DNA from: Bradyrhizobium sp. NP1
Lineage (GTDB): Bacteria; Pseudomonadota; Alphaproteobacteria; Rhizobiales; Xanthobacteraceae
DNA length: 64,000 nt
Assembly (NCBI RefSeq): GCF_030378205.1
Contig: NZ_CP127385.1
Span: forward strand, 1,404,001 to 1,468,000
Direction of reading: 5' to 3'
This document shows positions 7,423 through 16,447 of the stretch, one piece after another. Under the pieces are notes generated by a model. The model was not told where the DNA came from and made no database searches. It worked only from the letters and a program-made list of their open reading frames with translations. Position 1 is the first letter of the stretch. Each line of letters begins with the position of its first letter. The position numbers were made by a program, and so were the translations under genes.

Positions 7423-7436
7423 GACACCTGAGAACA

Positions 7437-8819
7437 CTACCTTGGCGCCTTCGCCTTCACCCGATATTGCGCCGCCGGATGCGGCGCGGACAGCCGGGCG
7501 CGTCCCGCGCCGAACAGTTTTTCGCGCAAGGTGCCCTGCGCATATTCCGTCTTGTAGCGGCCGCGCCTGGTCAATTCCGGCACCAGCATGTCCGCGATAT
7601 CCTCGAAGTCGCCGGGCGAGACCGCAAACGGCATGTTGAGGCCGTCGACATCGGTCGCCTCGAACCAGGCCTCGATCGCATCCGCGACCTTCTCCGGCGT
7701 GCCGACGACCACAGGCCCGATGCCGCCGATCCCGACATGCTCGGCGACCTCGCGCACCGTCCACACCCGGTCCGGATCGGCGCGGGTGATGTTGTCCATC
7801 GCCGAGCGCCCGGCATCGTTCGTCACATGACGCACCTCCTGGTCGAGCGCGTAGGTCGAGAAATCGACGCCGGTCCAGCCCGCCATCAGCGCCAGCGCGC
7901 CTTCCGCGCTGATGTGCTTGCGATAGTCCTCATATTTCGCCTTGGCTTCGGCTTCGCTGCGCCCGAGGATCACCGTGAACATGGAAAACATCAGGATCTC
8001 GGCCGGGTTGCGGCCGGCCTTCGCGGCAAGCTCGCGAATTCCGGCGACGCGCGGCGCGATCACCTTCGCCGACGGGCCCGACATGAACACGCATTCGGCG
8101 TGTTGCGCCGCGAACTGCCTTCCGCGCGGCGAGGTGCCGGCCTGGTACAGCACCGGCGTGCGCTGCGGCGATGGCTCGCTCAGATGAATGGCGTCGAGCC
8201 GGTAGTTCGCGCCCTCGTGCAGGACGCGATGCACCTTTGCAGGATCGGCGAAGATGCCGCGGGCGCGGTCGCGGATCGCGGCGTCATCCTCCCAGCTTCC
8301 TTCCCAGAGCTTGTAGACCACCTCCATATATTCGTCCGCGATGTCGTAGCGATCGTCATGGGCGGTCTGCTTGTCCTTGCCAGCGCCGCGCGCGGCGCTG
8401 TCGAGATAGCCGGTGACGACGTTCCAGCCGATCCGCCCCTCGGTGAGGTGATCCAGCGTCGACATCCGCCGCGCGAACGGATAGGGCGGCTCGAAGGAGA
8501 GATTGGAGGTGACGCCGAAGCCGAGATGCTTCGTGGCCGCGGCCATCGCCGAGATCAGGAGCAGCGGCTCGTTGGCCGGCGTCTGCGTCGCGTTGCGCAG
8601 CGCGGCCTCGGGGCCGCCGCCATAGACGTCATAGACGCCGAGCACGTCGGCAAGGAAAAGCCCGTCGAAGCGGCCGCGCTCCAGCGTCCTTGCCAGATCA
8701 AGCCAGTAGGGCAGGCGGTTGTATTCACTGGTGCGGTCGCGCGGATGCGTCCACAGCCCCGGCGACTGGTGCGCCACGCAGTTCATGGCAAAGGCGTTGA
8801 GCCGGATTTCCTTCTTCAT
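7437..8819 (-). CDS. NtaA/DmoA-family FMN-dependent monooxygenase
   Basis: The 460-residue protein is an LLM-class flavin oxidoreductase of the NtaA/SnaA/DszA type: long (over 430 residues), opening MKKEIRLNAFAMNC, with FDGLFLADVLGVYDVYGG, RIGWNVVTGYLDSAARG, HLSEPSPQRTPVLYQAGTSPRG and a C-terminal GTPEKVADAIEAWFEATDVDGLNM. Such enzymes use FMNH2 from a separate reductase to oxidise C-N or C-S bonds (nitrilotriacetate, EDTA, dibenzothiophene sulfone, dimethyl sulfide). No reductase gene is adjacent. It starts 21 bp after the stop of the secreted CMD-like gene and is probably co-transcribed with it. A second member lies at 36482-37849. Confidence 0.88.
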   Translation of the reverse strand: MKKEIRLNAFAMNCVAHQSPGLWTHPRDRTSEYNRLPYWLDLARTLERGRFDGLFLADVLGVYDVYGGGPEAALRNATQTPANEPLLLISAMAAATKHLGFGVTSNLSFEPPYPFARRMSTLDHLTEGRIGWNVVTGYLDSAARGAGKDKQTAHDDRYDIADEYMEVVYKLWEGSWEDDAAIRDRARGIFADPAKVHRVLHEGANYRLDAIHLSEPSPQRTPVLYQAGTSPRGRQFAAQHAECVFMSGPSAKVIAPRVAGIRELAAKAGRNPAEILMFSMFTVILGRSEAEAKAKYEDYRKHISAEGALALMAGWTGVDFSTYALDQEVRHVTNDAGRSAMDNITRADPDRVWTVREVAEHVGIGGIGPVVVGTPEKVADAIEAWFEATDVDGLNMPFAVSPGDFEDIADMLVPELTRRGRYKTEYAQGTLREKLFGAGRARLSAPHPAAQYRVKAKAPR

Positions 8820-8840
8820 GGCGGGTCCGCGATTGAGCTG

Positions 8841-9467
8841 CTATCGGCCGGCCTGCCTGAACGGCAGTTCGGAGCCCTGCGGCGGCAGCACATGAGCGAC
8901 GTTCAGGGTCATCGAGACGACGTCGTAGTAGCCGTTGACCGCGACCAGGTCCATCACGCCCTGCTCGCCGAATTTGTCCACCGCCTTCTGGTAGATCGCC
9001 TCGTCGACGCCGTGGTCGCGGCGCAGTTGCGTGGTGAATTCCCACACGATCGCCTCGTCGTCCTTCATGTTGTCCGGTTTCCGCCCGGCGCCGATCGCGG
9101 CGACGATTGTCGGATCGAGGCCCGCCTTGATCGCGAGCGGCGCGTGCGCGTACCACTCATATTGCGAGCCCCAATATTGGGCGGTCATGATGATCGCCAT
9201 CTCGTTGACGCGCTTGTCGAGCGAGGTGTCGAAGCGGATATATTCGCCGACCTTCTGCAGGCGGTCGGCAAGTTTCGGGCTGCGCAGCCAGGCGTTGAAC
9301 GGCCCGTTCATCGACTTGCGGGGGCCGGACATGATGGCGTCAGCGACGCTGCGCTGGTCCGGCGTCATCTTGTCCAGCGGGATCTGCGCCATGCGCTCGC
9401 TCGTCAGCGCCATCGCCGAACCCGCAAGCAGAATGGACATCGCAGCGATGCGCAGCGCGGTTTTCAT
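8841..9467 (-). CDS. secreted carboxymuconolactone-decarboxylase-like protein
   Basis: The 208-residue protein has a signal peptide (MKTALRIAAMSILLAGSAMA) and then a CMD/AhpD-fold domain with MNGPFNAWLRSPKLADRLQKVGEYIRF, NEMAIIMTAQYWGSQYEWYAHAPLAIKAGL (the Glu-Trp-x2-His stretch of decarboxylase-type members) and DEAIVWEFTTQL. It lacks the CxxC pair of peroxidase-type AhpD proteins. Periplasmic CMD proteins are usually of unknown substrate. It is the first gene of a two-gene unit with the LLM monooxygenase and is divergent from the M20 peptidase gene (173 bp between starts). Confidence 0.82.
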   Translation of the reverse strand: MKTALRIAAMSILLAGSAMALTSERMAQIPLDKMTPDQRSVADAIMSGPRKSMNGPFNAWLRSPKLADRLQKVGEYIRFDTSLDKRVNEMAIIMTAQYWGSQYEWYAHAPLAIKAGLDPTIVAAIGAGRKPDNMKDDEAIVWEFTTQLRRDHGVDEAIYQKAVDKFGEQGVMDLVAVNGYYDVVSMTLNVAHVLPPQGSELPFRQAGR

Positions 9468-9640
9468 GGATCGTCTCCCTGTCTTTCGCCCGGTCTCGCC
9501 GCCGGGCTGGAGGCGAATTGTTTCACTCGTTGCGGTTTTCGCAAGTCAATTTCCGGTTGTCTGACCCACTTCCCGCATGCGGCGGTTCTCGCTAGGGTGA
9601 GCGCGGGCCCGGACCATCGACCAACGAAAAAGGAAAAAGC

Positions 9641-11023
9641 ATGAGCAGGGCGGATGCGATTGCCGAGGCGCAAGAGGCGCTTCGATCCGGCGAATTCCTC
9701 GGGGAACTCGGGCGCCGGGTCGCCTACCGGACCGAAAGCCAGAATGCCGAGCGCGCCGGCGCGCTGCGCGCCTATCTCGAGCAAGAGCTGAAGCCCGCTT
9801 TCACCGAACTCGGCTTTGGCAGCCGTGTGGTCGAATCCCCGAGCGGCAAGGCGCCCTTCCTCATTGCCGAGCGCATTGAAAGCGAGGGCGTGCCGACGGT
9901 CCTGATGTACGGCCATGGCGACGTCGTCGACGGCATGGCCGGCGAATGGCGCGACAACCTCGATCCCTTCAAGCTGACGCCGAAGGGAAACCGCGTCTAT
10001 GGCCGCGGCACCGCCGACAACAAGGGCCAGCACTCGATCAACCTCGCAGCGCTGCGCGCGGTCAGGAAGGCGCGTGGCGGCCGGCTCGGCTTCAACGCCA
10101 AATTCATCATCGAGATGGGGGAGGAGATCGGCTCGCCCGACCTCAACGCGGTCTGCGGCGCGCTGCGCCAGGAGCTCGCCGCCGACCTGTTCCTCGGCTC
10201 CGACGGGCCGCGGCTTGCGGCCGAGCGGCCGACCATCTTTCTCGGCTGCCGCGGCGGCTTGCGGATCCATCTCGACGTGACCTTGCGCGAGGGCGCGCAT
10301 CATTCCGGCAATTGGGGCGGCGTGCTCGCCAATCCCGCGACCATTCTGGCGAACGCGATCGCAACCCTGGTCGACGGCCGCGGCCGCCTCAAGCTCGAGG
10401 CGTTGAAGCCGCCGAGGCTTTCGAACCAGATCAGGGCCACCCTTGCCGACGTGAAGGTCGAGCCCTCGGAAGGCGAGCCGGAGCTGGCGGAGAACTGGGG
10501 CGAGGAGGGCCTCTCCGCCGCCGAGCGGCTCTATGCCTGGAACACGCTCGAAGTGCTGGCGATGTCGTCAGGCAACATCGAAAAGCCCGCCAACGCCATT
10601 CCGGGTCATGCGCGGGCCGTGTTGCAGCTGCGCTTCGTGGTCGGCACCAGGGTCGAGCAGGCCGTCAAGGCCGTGCGCGCGCATCTCGATGCGCACGGCT
10701 TTCCGATGGTCGCGGTCAAGGCGACGCAAAGCTTTGCCGCCTCGCGCACCGATTTCGACAGCCCCTGGATCCGATGGGCGGCGGACTCGGTCCGGCAGAC
10801 CACGGGGAAGGCGCCGGCGGTGCTGCCGAACTTCGGCGGCTCGCTGCCCAACGACGTGTTCTCCGACACGCTCAAGCTGCCGACGATCTGGGTGCCGCAT
10901 TCCTATCCGGGCTGCTCGCAGCATGCACCCGACGAGCACATCCTGCTTGATGTCACCGAGGAGGCGCTCGGCATCATGGCCGGGCTGTTCTGGGATCTCG
11001 GCGAGATGAAGCGGCCGCGCTAG
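9641..11023 (+). CDS. M20-family metallopeptidase
   Basis: The 460-residue protein matches M20 zinc peptidases/deacylases. VLMYGHGDVVDG carries the first metal His-x-Asp; YGRGTADNKGQH supplies the bridging Asp; EMGEEIGSPD supplies the catalytic Glu pair. A central dimerisation domain (about 200-330) follows, and PHSYPGCSQHAPDEHI carries the C-terminal ligand His. AAAAAGGAAAAAGC precedes the ATG. No signal peptide, so cytosolic. It opens the rightward gene series that contains an amino-acid ABC transporter and a D-amino-acid transaminase. Hydrolysis of a dipeptide or N-acyl/N-carbamoyl amino acid is a fair guess; the exact substrate cannot be read. Confidence 0.88.
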   Translation: MSRADAIAEAQEALRSGEFLGELGRRVAYRTESQNAERAGALRAYLEQELKPAFTELGFGSRVVESPSGKAPFLIAERIESEGVPTVLMYGHGDVVDGMAGEWRDNLDPFKLTPKGNRVYGRGTADNKGQHSINLAALRAVRKARGGRLGFNAKFIIEMGEEIGSPDLNAVCGALRQELAADLFLGSDGPRLAAERPTIFLGCRGGLRIHLDVTLREGAHHSGNWGGVLANPATILANAIATLVDGRGRLKLEALKPPRLSNQIRATLADVKVEPSEGEPELAENWGEEGLSAAERLYAWNTLEVLAMSSGNIEKPANAIPGHARAVLQLRFVVGTRVEQAVKAVRAHLDAHGFPMVAVKATQSFAASRTDFDSPWIRWAADSVRQTTGKAPAVLPNFGGSLPNDVFSDTLKLPTIWVPHSYPGCSQHAPDEHILLDVTEEALGIMAGLFWDLGEMKRPR

Positions 11024-11041
11024 CGGCGGAAGGAAGCGACC

Positions 11042-12337
11042 ATGGCGATCTCCGCGCAGGCCGAGTCATCTGTAGTCCACGAGGGAGGGCGCAAGAACGT
11101 CGCCCGGCTGATCGTCGCGACCTCGCTCGGCAACGCGCTCGAATGGTTCGACATCTCGGTCTACGGCTATTTCGCGGTCTACGTCTCCAAGGCGTTCTTC
11201 CCGGCGAACGATCCGACCACGTCGCTGCTCCTGACCTTCGGCACCTTCGGGCTTTCCTTCCTGATCCGGCCGATCGGCGGCGTCATGTTGGGAGCCTACG
11301 CCGATCGCCACGGCCGCAAGGCCTCGCTGATGGTCTCGATCGCGATGATGACCGTGGGGACACTGGCGGTCGCGCTGATGCCGACCTATGCCAGCATCGG
11401 CGTGCTAGCGCCGATCGCGGTCATCGTCGCCCGCCTGGTGCAGGGCTTTTCGGCCGGCGGGGAGTTCGGCTCGTCGACCGCGTTCCTGGTTGAGCACATG
11501 CCGGGGCGGCGCGGCTTTGTCGCGAGCTGGCAGTTCGCGAGCCAGGGCGTGAGCGGTCTGCTCGGCTCGGGGTTCGGCGCGCTGCTCACGATGATGATGG
11601 CGCCCGCCGATCTGGAAGCCTGGGGCTGGCGCATTCCATTTTTGTTCGGCGTCCTGATCGGGCCGGTCGGCCTCTACATCCGCAACCATGTCGAGGACGC
11701 CACCGCGCCGCCGGCGGCCAAAGGGGACTCGCCGGTGCGCGAGGTTCTCCTGCGGCAGAAGTTGCGCGTGATCCTTGCGATCGGCGCGCTCGCGATCTCG
11801 ACCGCCGTGAACTACCTGATCGTCTACATGCCGACCTATGTGGTGAAGACGCTCAACTTGCCGCCCACGGTCGGTTTCGTCGCCGCCTTCGCGTCCGGGG
11901 TATCCGTCACGCTGCTGACACCGCTTGCCGGCATCGTCTCCGATCGTGTCGGGCGCACGACGCACATGATCGCGATCGCCATTGTGCTGCTGGTCACGCT
12001 GTTCCCGGTGTTCCTGCTGCTGACAGGCCATCCGACGCCGACCATCATCGTGCTCGCGGTGCTGCTGCTCGGCACGCTGAAGGCGCTCTATTTCGGGCCG
12101 CTGGCGGCGCTGATGTCGGAACTGTTTCCGCCGGCGACGCGCGCCACCGGGCTCGGCCTCAGTTACAACATCGGCGTCACCCTGTTCGGCGGCATGGGGC
12201 CGGCGACCATGACATGGCTCGGTGGCTTCGCCCTGATCGGGGAGCTGGCGCCGGGCTATTACCTGACCGCGGTCTGCGTCCTGAGCCTGTGGGCGCTGGT
12301 GGCGATCCGCCTGCGCAGGGCGGACGCGGACGGCTGA
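11042..12337 (+). CDS. MFS transporter, metabolite:H+ symporter type
   Basis: The 431-residue protein has about 12 membrane segments and the MHS-family signatures: NALEWFDISVYGYFAVYVSKAFFP at the first helix, RPIGGVMLGAYADRHGRKASL in loop 2-3, and RLVQGFSAGGEFGSSTAFLVEH in helix 4. Relatives carry proline/betaine, citrate, dicarboxylates or shikimate. AAGGAAGCGACC precedes the ATG, 18 bp after the M20 peptidase stop, so the two are probably co-transcribed and the carrier may bring in the peptidase substrate. Confidence 0.9.
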   Translation: MAISAQAESSVVHEGGRKNVARLIVATSLGNALEWFDISVYGYFAVYVSKAFFPANDPTTSLLLTFGTFGLSFLIRPIGGVMLGAYADRHGRKASLMVSIAMMTVGTLAVALMPTYASIGVLAPIAVIVARLVQGFSAGGEFGSSTAFLVEHMPGRRGFVASWQFASQGVSGLLGSGFGALLTMMMAPADLEAWGWRIPFLFGVLIGPVGLYIRNHVEDATAPPAAKGDSPVREVLLRQKLRVILAIGALAISTAVNYLIVYMPTYVVKTLNLPPTVGFVAAFASGVSVTLLTPLAGIVSDRVGRTTHMIAIAIVLLVTLFPVFLLLTGHPTPTIIVLAVLLLGTLKALYFGPLAALMSELFPPATRATGLGLSYNIGVTLFGGMGPATMTWLGGFALIGELAPGYYLTAVCVLSLWALVAIRLRRADADG

Positions 12338-12405
12338 TGCGAGGTGCGGCAGCCTGCGTCCAAAGACGGCTTGCGGGGGCCTTGGGTTCGGGCCATCATG
12401 GGACG

Positions 12406-12425
12406 GCGAAAAGGAATTTTTTCGC
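12406..12425. promoter_or_regulatory. inverted repeat between the MFS gene and the next gene
   Basis: GCGAAAA at 12406-12412 pairs with TTTTCGC at 12419-12425. It lies in the 130-bp gap that splits the gene series, and could be an operator, a processing hairpin or an attenuated terminator. No U-run follows the stem. Confidence 0.3.
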
Positions 12426-12467
12426 TCAATTGCCGGTAGTGCCCTTTGGGATGCCTGTTTGACGCCG

Positions 12468-12878
12468 ATGACGCCAGCTCCAGCCGACGCCGCCGTGCTG
12501 CAAGCATTTGCCGCTATCCCTGCGCTGCTCGACGCGACGCCGGCGCTGGTTGTGCGCGGCAGGATGCTTGATTGCGACTGCCTGCTCGGCCTGATCGACC
12601 ATCCGTTCCACGCTTCGATCCGGCAGGGACGGATCGTCGAACTCGTGCCGGCCCCTCGCCTGATGCGTTCCTGGCGTTTCGCCTATCGCGCAACCCCGCA
12701 AGCCTGGGCCGAATATTGGCAAGCGATGCCGCGCCCCGGCTGGCACGATTTGTTCGCGCTGACCAAGCGCCAGCAGGCTGTCCTGGAAGGCGACCTGCAC
12801 CCGTTCATGGCGCATCTGCAATATTTCAAGGACGTGCTGGCGCTGCCGCGCCGCTCCTTTGCGACGGTGGCGGCATGA
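12468..12878 (+). CDS. small conserved protein, possibly SCP2-like
   Basis: The 136-residue protein is unassigned by motif. Its pattern (GRMLDCDCLLGLIDHPFHASIRQGRIVEL, then FAYRATPQAWAEYW, then LTKRQQAVLEGDLHPFMAHLQYFKDVL) resembles an SCP2-type lipid-binding fold, where a substrate-transport motif and a GD-p-m-nl helix occur at the end. An in-frame TTG at 12459 is an alternative start. Its stop overlaps the start of the alpha/beta hydrolase gene (ATGA at 12875-12878), so the two are translationally coupled and probably act on the same ligand. Confidence 0.7.
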   Translation: MTPAPADAAVLQAFAAIPALLDATPALVVRGRMLDCDCLLGLIDHPFHASIRQGRIVELVPAPRLMRSWRFAYRATPQAWAEYWQAMPRPGWHDLFALTKRQQAVLEGDLHPFMAHLQYFKDVLALPRRSFATVAA

Positions 12879-13753
12879 GCGGCGCGATCGAGCCGATCGT
12901 CGGCCGGTATCTCCATGTCGATATCGGCGGGGAGGCGCATCGCATCTATTTCGAGGAGAACGGCGCGGGCATCCCGCTGCTCTGCCTGCACACCGCGGGC
13001 TCGGACGGAAGGCAGTGGCGCCATCTGCTCGTCGATGCCGAATTCGCGAAGAGCTTTCGTATCATCGCCTTCGATCTGCCCTGGCACGGCAAGTCCAATC
13101 CGCCTGCAAGCTGGGAGGACGGGGAATACCGGCTCACCACCGCGCGCTACACCGAGATCATTCTGGCGTTCTGCAGCGCCTTGAGCCTCGACAAGCCCGT
13201 GGTGATGGGCTGCTCGATCGGCGGTCGTATCGTGCTCAACCTCGCGATCGCGCATGCGGCGAAATTCCGCGCGCTGATCGGGCTCGAGGCCGCCGATTTC
13301 CAGACGCCGTGGTACGACACCGCCTGGCTCAACCGTCCCGACATCCACGGCGGCGAGGTCTGTGCCGCGCTGGTTTCCGGGCTGATGGCGCCGCAGAGCC
13401 CGCAAGCCTCGCGCGAGGAGACGCTGTGGACCTACAGGCAGAGCGGGCCCGGCGTCTTCAAGGGCGACCTTTATTTCTACCGCGTCGACGGCGATCTGCG
13501 CGATCACGTCGCGACGATCGACACCGCCCGCTGCCCGCTTTATCTCCTGACCGGCGAATACGACTTTTCCTGCACGCCTGACGACACGACGCGCACCGCG
13601 GCGTCGATTCCAGGCGCACGCGTCACCATCATGGAAAAGCTCGGGCATTTTCCGATGAGCGAGAACCCGGAGCAGTTCCGCCGCTACATCGCGCCGGTGC
13701 TGACCGAGATAGCGAAACAATCGATTTCTTCCAGGCAAGGAGTAAACGCATGA
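12875..13753 (+). CDS. alpha/beta hydrolase
   Basis: The 292-residue protein has an alpha/beta hydrolase fold. PLLCLHTAGSDGRQW is the oxyanion-hole strand, FDLPWHGKSNPP follows, and VMGCSIGG is a nucleophile elbow G-x-S-x-G variant with Cys before Ser (G-C-S-I-G). LYLLTGEYDFSCTP carries the acid and EKLGHFPMSENP the catalytic His. It is coupled at both ends: ATGA overlap with the upstream small gene and ATGA overlap (13750-13753) with the binding-protein gene. That tight coupling suggests that an imported compound is an ester or amide, or becomes one. Confidence 0.85.
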   Translation: MSGAIEPIVGRYLHVDIGGEAHRIYFEENGAGIPLLCLHTAGSDGRQWRHLLVDAEFAKSFRIIAFDLPWHGKSNPPASWEDGEYRLTTARYTEIILAFCSALSLDKPVVMGCSIGGRIVLNLAIAHAAKFRALIGLEAADFQTPWYDTAWLNRPDIHGGEVCAALVSGLMAPQSPQASREETLWTYRQSGPGVFKGDLYFYRVDGDLRDHVATIDTARCPLYLLTGEYDFSCTPDDTTRTAASIPGARVTIMEKLGHFPMSENPEQFRRYIAPVLTEIAKQSISSRQGVNA

Positions 13754-14667
13754 ACCGCAACCATCTGTTTGGTGTCGCGCTCGCTTTAGCATTCGCCGCC
13801 GGACAGGCCGGCGCCGAGGAGCTGACCGGGACCTTGAAGAACATCAAGGATACCGGCGCGATCACGCTCGGCTATCGCGATTCTTCCATTCCCTTCTCCT
13901 ATCTCGACGACAACCAGAAGCCGGTCGGCTTCGCGATGGACATCTGCTACAAGATCGTCGACGCCGTGAAGAAGGAGCTCAAGCTCGACAAGCTCGAGGT
14001 CAAGCTCAACCCGGTGACGTCATCGACCCGCATCCCGCTGCTCGCCAACGGCACCGTCGACCTCGAATGCGGCTCGACCACCAACAACGCCGAGCGGCAG
14101 AAGCAGATCGCCTTCACCAACACGCATTTCCTCACTGCAAGCCGCTACGTCTCCAAGAAGGCGAGCGGCATCAAGTCGATCGACGACCTCAAGGGCAAGT
14201 CGGTGGTCTCGACCGCAGGAACCACCAACATCAAGCAGCTCACCGAGGCGAACTTCGCGCGCGGGCTGAACGTCAACATCATTCCGGCCAAGGACCATGC
14301 AGAAGCCTTCCTGATGGTCGAGACCGACCGCGCCGTGGCCTTCGTGATGGACGATATCCTGCTCGCAAGCCTGGTTGCGGGTTCGAAGGATCCCGCCACC
14401 TACGTCATCTCGACCGACGCGTTCTCCAAGCCGGAGCCTTACGGCATCATGCTGCGCAAGGACGATCCTTCGTTCAAGAAGGTGGTCGATGCCGCGACCG
14501 CTGCGCTCTACACCAGCGGCGAGGGACAGAAGCTTTACGACAAATGGTTCACCCAGAAGATTCCGCCGAAGGGCCTGAACCTCAACGCGCCGATCTCGCC
14601 GGAGCTGAAGGCCGAATTCGCAAAACCCTCGGACTCCCCCGATCCGGAGTCCTACAAGGCGATGTGA
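13750..14667 (+). CDS. polar amino-acid ABC transporter, periplasmic binding protein 1
   Basis: The 305-residue protein starts with a signal peptide (FGVALALAFAAGQAGAEE) and is a family-3 solute-binding protein of the glutamate/aspartate type: GAITLGYRDSSIPFSYLDDNQKPVGFAMDIC, IPLLANGTVDLECGSTTNN, SIDDLKGKSVVSTAGTTN and a closing YDKWFTQKIPPKGLNLN. AAGGAGTAAACGC precedes the ATG, which overlaps the hydrolase stop. The following gene is a close duplicate, and the matching permeases and ATPase come next. Confidence 0.92.
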   Translation: MNRNHLFGVALALAFAAGQAGAEELTGTLKNIKDTGAITLGYRDSSIPFSYLDDNQKPVGFAMDICYKIVDAVKKELKLDKLEVKLNPVTSSTRIPLLANGTVDLECGSTTNNAERQKQIAFTNTHFLTASRYVSKKASGIKSIDDLKGKSVVSTAGTTNIKQLTEANFARGLNVNIIPAKDHAEAFLMVETDRAVAFVMDDILLASLVAGSKDPATYVISTDAFSKPEPYGIMLRKDDPSFKKVVDAATAALYTSGEGQKLYDKWFTQKIPPKGLNLNAPISPELKAEFAKPSDSPDPESYKAM

Positions 14668-14701
14668 GCGGCCCGGCGTTGTGGGCAGGGGAAGAACGAC
14701 A

Positions 14702-15619
14702 ATGAAGCATTTGCGACTAGTCGGATTCGCGCTCGCCGCCGCGCTCTGCGCGGCGCCGGCTGGCGCCGAGGAGTTGACGGGGACGCTGAAGAGCATCAAG
14801 GACACCGGCGTGATCACGCTCGGCTACCGGGACGCCTCGATTCCCTTTTCCTTTCTCGACGACGACCAGAAACCGATCGGCTTCGCGATGGACATCTGCC
14901 ACGCCATCGTCGATGCCGTGAAGCGGGAGCTCAAGCTGGACAAGCTCGAAGTCCGGCTCAACCAGGTGACCTCGTCGACCCGCATTCCGCTGCTCGCCAA
15001 CGGCACCATCGATCTCGAATGCGGCTCGACCACCAACAATCCCGAACGCTGGAAGCAGGTTGCCTTCACCAACACCCATTTCCTGACCGCGAGCCGCTTC
15101 GTCTCCAAGAAGGCCAGCAACATCAGCTCGATCGACGATCTGAAGGGCAAGTCGGTGGTTTCGCCGTCCGGCACCGTCAACATCAAGCAGCTCATCGAAG
15201 TGAACGCCGCACGCAAGCTGAACATCAACATCATTCCCGCCAAGGACTATGCCGAGGCCTTTCTGATGGTCGAGACCGATCGCGCGGTGGCTTGCGTGAT
15301 GGACGATATCCTGTTGGCCGGCCATGTCGCATGGTCGAAGGACCCGGCCGCCTATGTCATCTCGACTGACGCGTTCTCCAGGCCGGAACCCTATGGAATC
15401 ATGCTGCGCCGGGACGATCCGGCCTTCAAGAAGGTCGTCGATGCGGCGACCGCCGCGCTCTACACCAGCGGCGAGGGGCAGAAGCTCTATGACAAGTGGT
15501 TCACCCGCCAGATTCCGCCCAAGGGACTGAACCTCAACACGCCGATCTCGCCGGAGCTGAAGGGCGAATTCGCAAAACCCTCGGACTCGCCCGATCCCGA
15601 CAGCTACAAGGCGATGTGA
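14702..15619 (+). CDS. polar amino-acid ABC transporter, periplasmic binding protein 2 (tandem paralogue)
   Basis: This protein is also 305 residues and very similar to the preceding binding protein; large blocks such as TSSTRIPLLANGT, DLECGSTTNN, YTSGEGQKLYDKWF and SPELK-EFAKPSDSPDP are shared. It has its own leader (LRLVGFALAAALCAAPAGAEE). Differences cluster in the middle (SPSGTVNIKQLIEVNAARKL; CVMDDILLAGHVAWSKDP), which lines the ligand cleft in this family, so ligand range may differ. GGGGAAG precedes the ATG. The gap to the first copy is 34 bp, consistent with tandem duplication and one transcript. Confidence 0.92.
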   Translation: MKHLRLVGFALAAALCAAPAGAEELTGTLKSIKDTGVITLGYRDASIPFSFLDDDQKPIGFAMDICHAIVDAVKRELKLDKLEVRLNQVTSSTRIPLLANGTIDLECGSTTNNPERWKQVAFTNTHFLTASRFVSKKASNISSIDDLKGKSVVSPSGTVNIKQLIEVNAARKLNINIIPAKDYAEAFLMVETDRAVACVMDDILLAGHVAWSKDPAAYVISTDAFSRPEPYGIMLRRDDPAFKKVVDAATAALYTSGEGQKLYDKWFTRQIPPKGLNLNTPISPELKGEFAKPSDSPDPDSYKAM

Positions 15620-15709
15620 CGGCCGGATCGGCGGGTCGCGAAAGTCCGGGACAATGGCCCGGGCATTGCATGGGCTGCTTGTTACCGTAGCAACAGCGAA
15701 GGACGTTCA

Positions 15710-16441
15710 GTGAACTATCACTGGAACTGGCACATCTTCCTCGAGCCGGCGCCGAGCGGCGGCGGCACCTATCTCGACATGTTGCTGTCGGGACTGGTCG
15801 TGACCATCGAGACCTCGCTGTTCGCCTGGGTCATCGCGCTGGTATCCGGCTCTGTCGTCGGCGTGCTCAGGACGCTGCCGTCGAAGACCGCCAATGTGAT
15901 CGGCTTCTGCTATGTCGAGTTCTTCCGCAACATGCCGCTCCTGGTGCAGCTCTTTCTGTGGTTCTTCGTGCTGCCGGAACTGCTGCCGCGCGCCTGGGGG
16001 CTGTGGCTGAAGCAGGTGCCGCATGCGCCGTTCTACACCGCCGCGATCGGCATCGGGCTGTTCATGTCGGCGCGCGTCGCCGAGCAGCTGCGCGCCGGCA
16101 TCAACTCGCTGCCGCGCGGCCAGAAGATGGCGGCGACCGCGCTCGGCCTGACCACGGCGCAATCCTACATCTATGTGCTGCTGCCGATCGCGTTCCGCAT
16201 CATCCTGCCGCCGCTGACCTCCGAATTCCTCTCCACCATCAAGAACACCGCGGTCGCGATCACCATCGGCCTGATCGAGCTCACGGGCGAGGCGCGCTCG
16301 ATGCAGGAATTTTCCTTCCAGGTGTTCGAGGCCTTCACGGCGGCGACCCTGATGTATCTGGCGATCAATATCGTCGTCGTCACCGCGATGCGCCTGCTCG
16401 AGCGGCGCGTCGCGATCCCAGGCTATATCGCGGGGAAGTGA
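15710..16441 (+). CDS. amino-acid ABC transporter permease (GltJ-like)
   Basis: The 243-residue inner-membrane protein starts at GTG (15710), with GAAGGA upstream. It opens with the [12 protein letters not shown] leader common to GltJ-type permeases. The permease signature is [22 protein letters not shown], and the EAA loop follows at about 130-160 ([25 protein letters not shown]). About five membrane segments. It pairs with the next permease to form the channel for the two binding proteins upstream. Confidence 0.92.
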   Translation: MNYHWNWHIFLEPAPSGGGTYLDMLLSGLVVTIETSLFAWVIALVSGSVVGVLRTLPSKTANVIGFCYVEFFRNMPLLVQLFLWFFVLPELLPRAWGLWLKQVPHAPFYTAAIGIGLFMSARVAEQLRAGINSLPRGQKMAATALGLTTAQSYIYVLLPIAFRIILPPLTSEFLSTIKNTAVAITIGLIELTGEARSMQEFSFQVFEAFTAATLMYLAINIVVVTAMRLLERRVAIPGYIAGK

Positions 16442-16447
16442 CGCGCC

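Noticed and set aside
7467..9644. 725-codon open frame antisense to the LLM and CMD genes
   Set aside because: Crosses two well-supported genes and has shadow-type composition with no motif.
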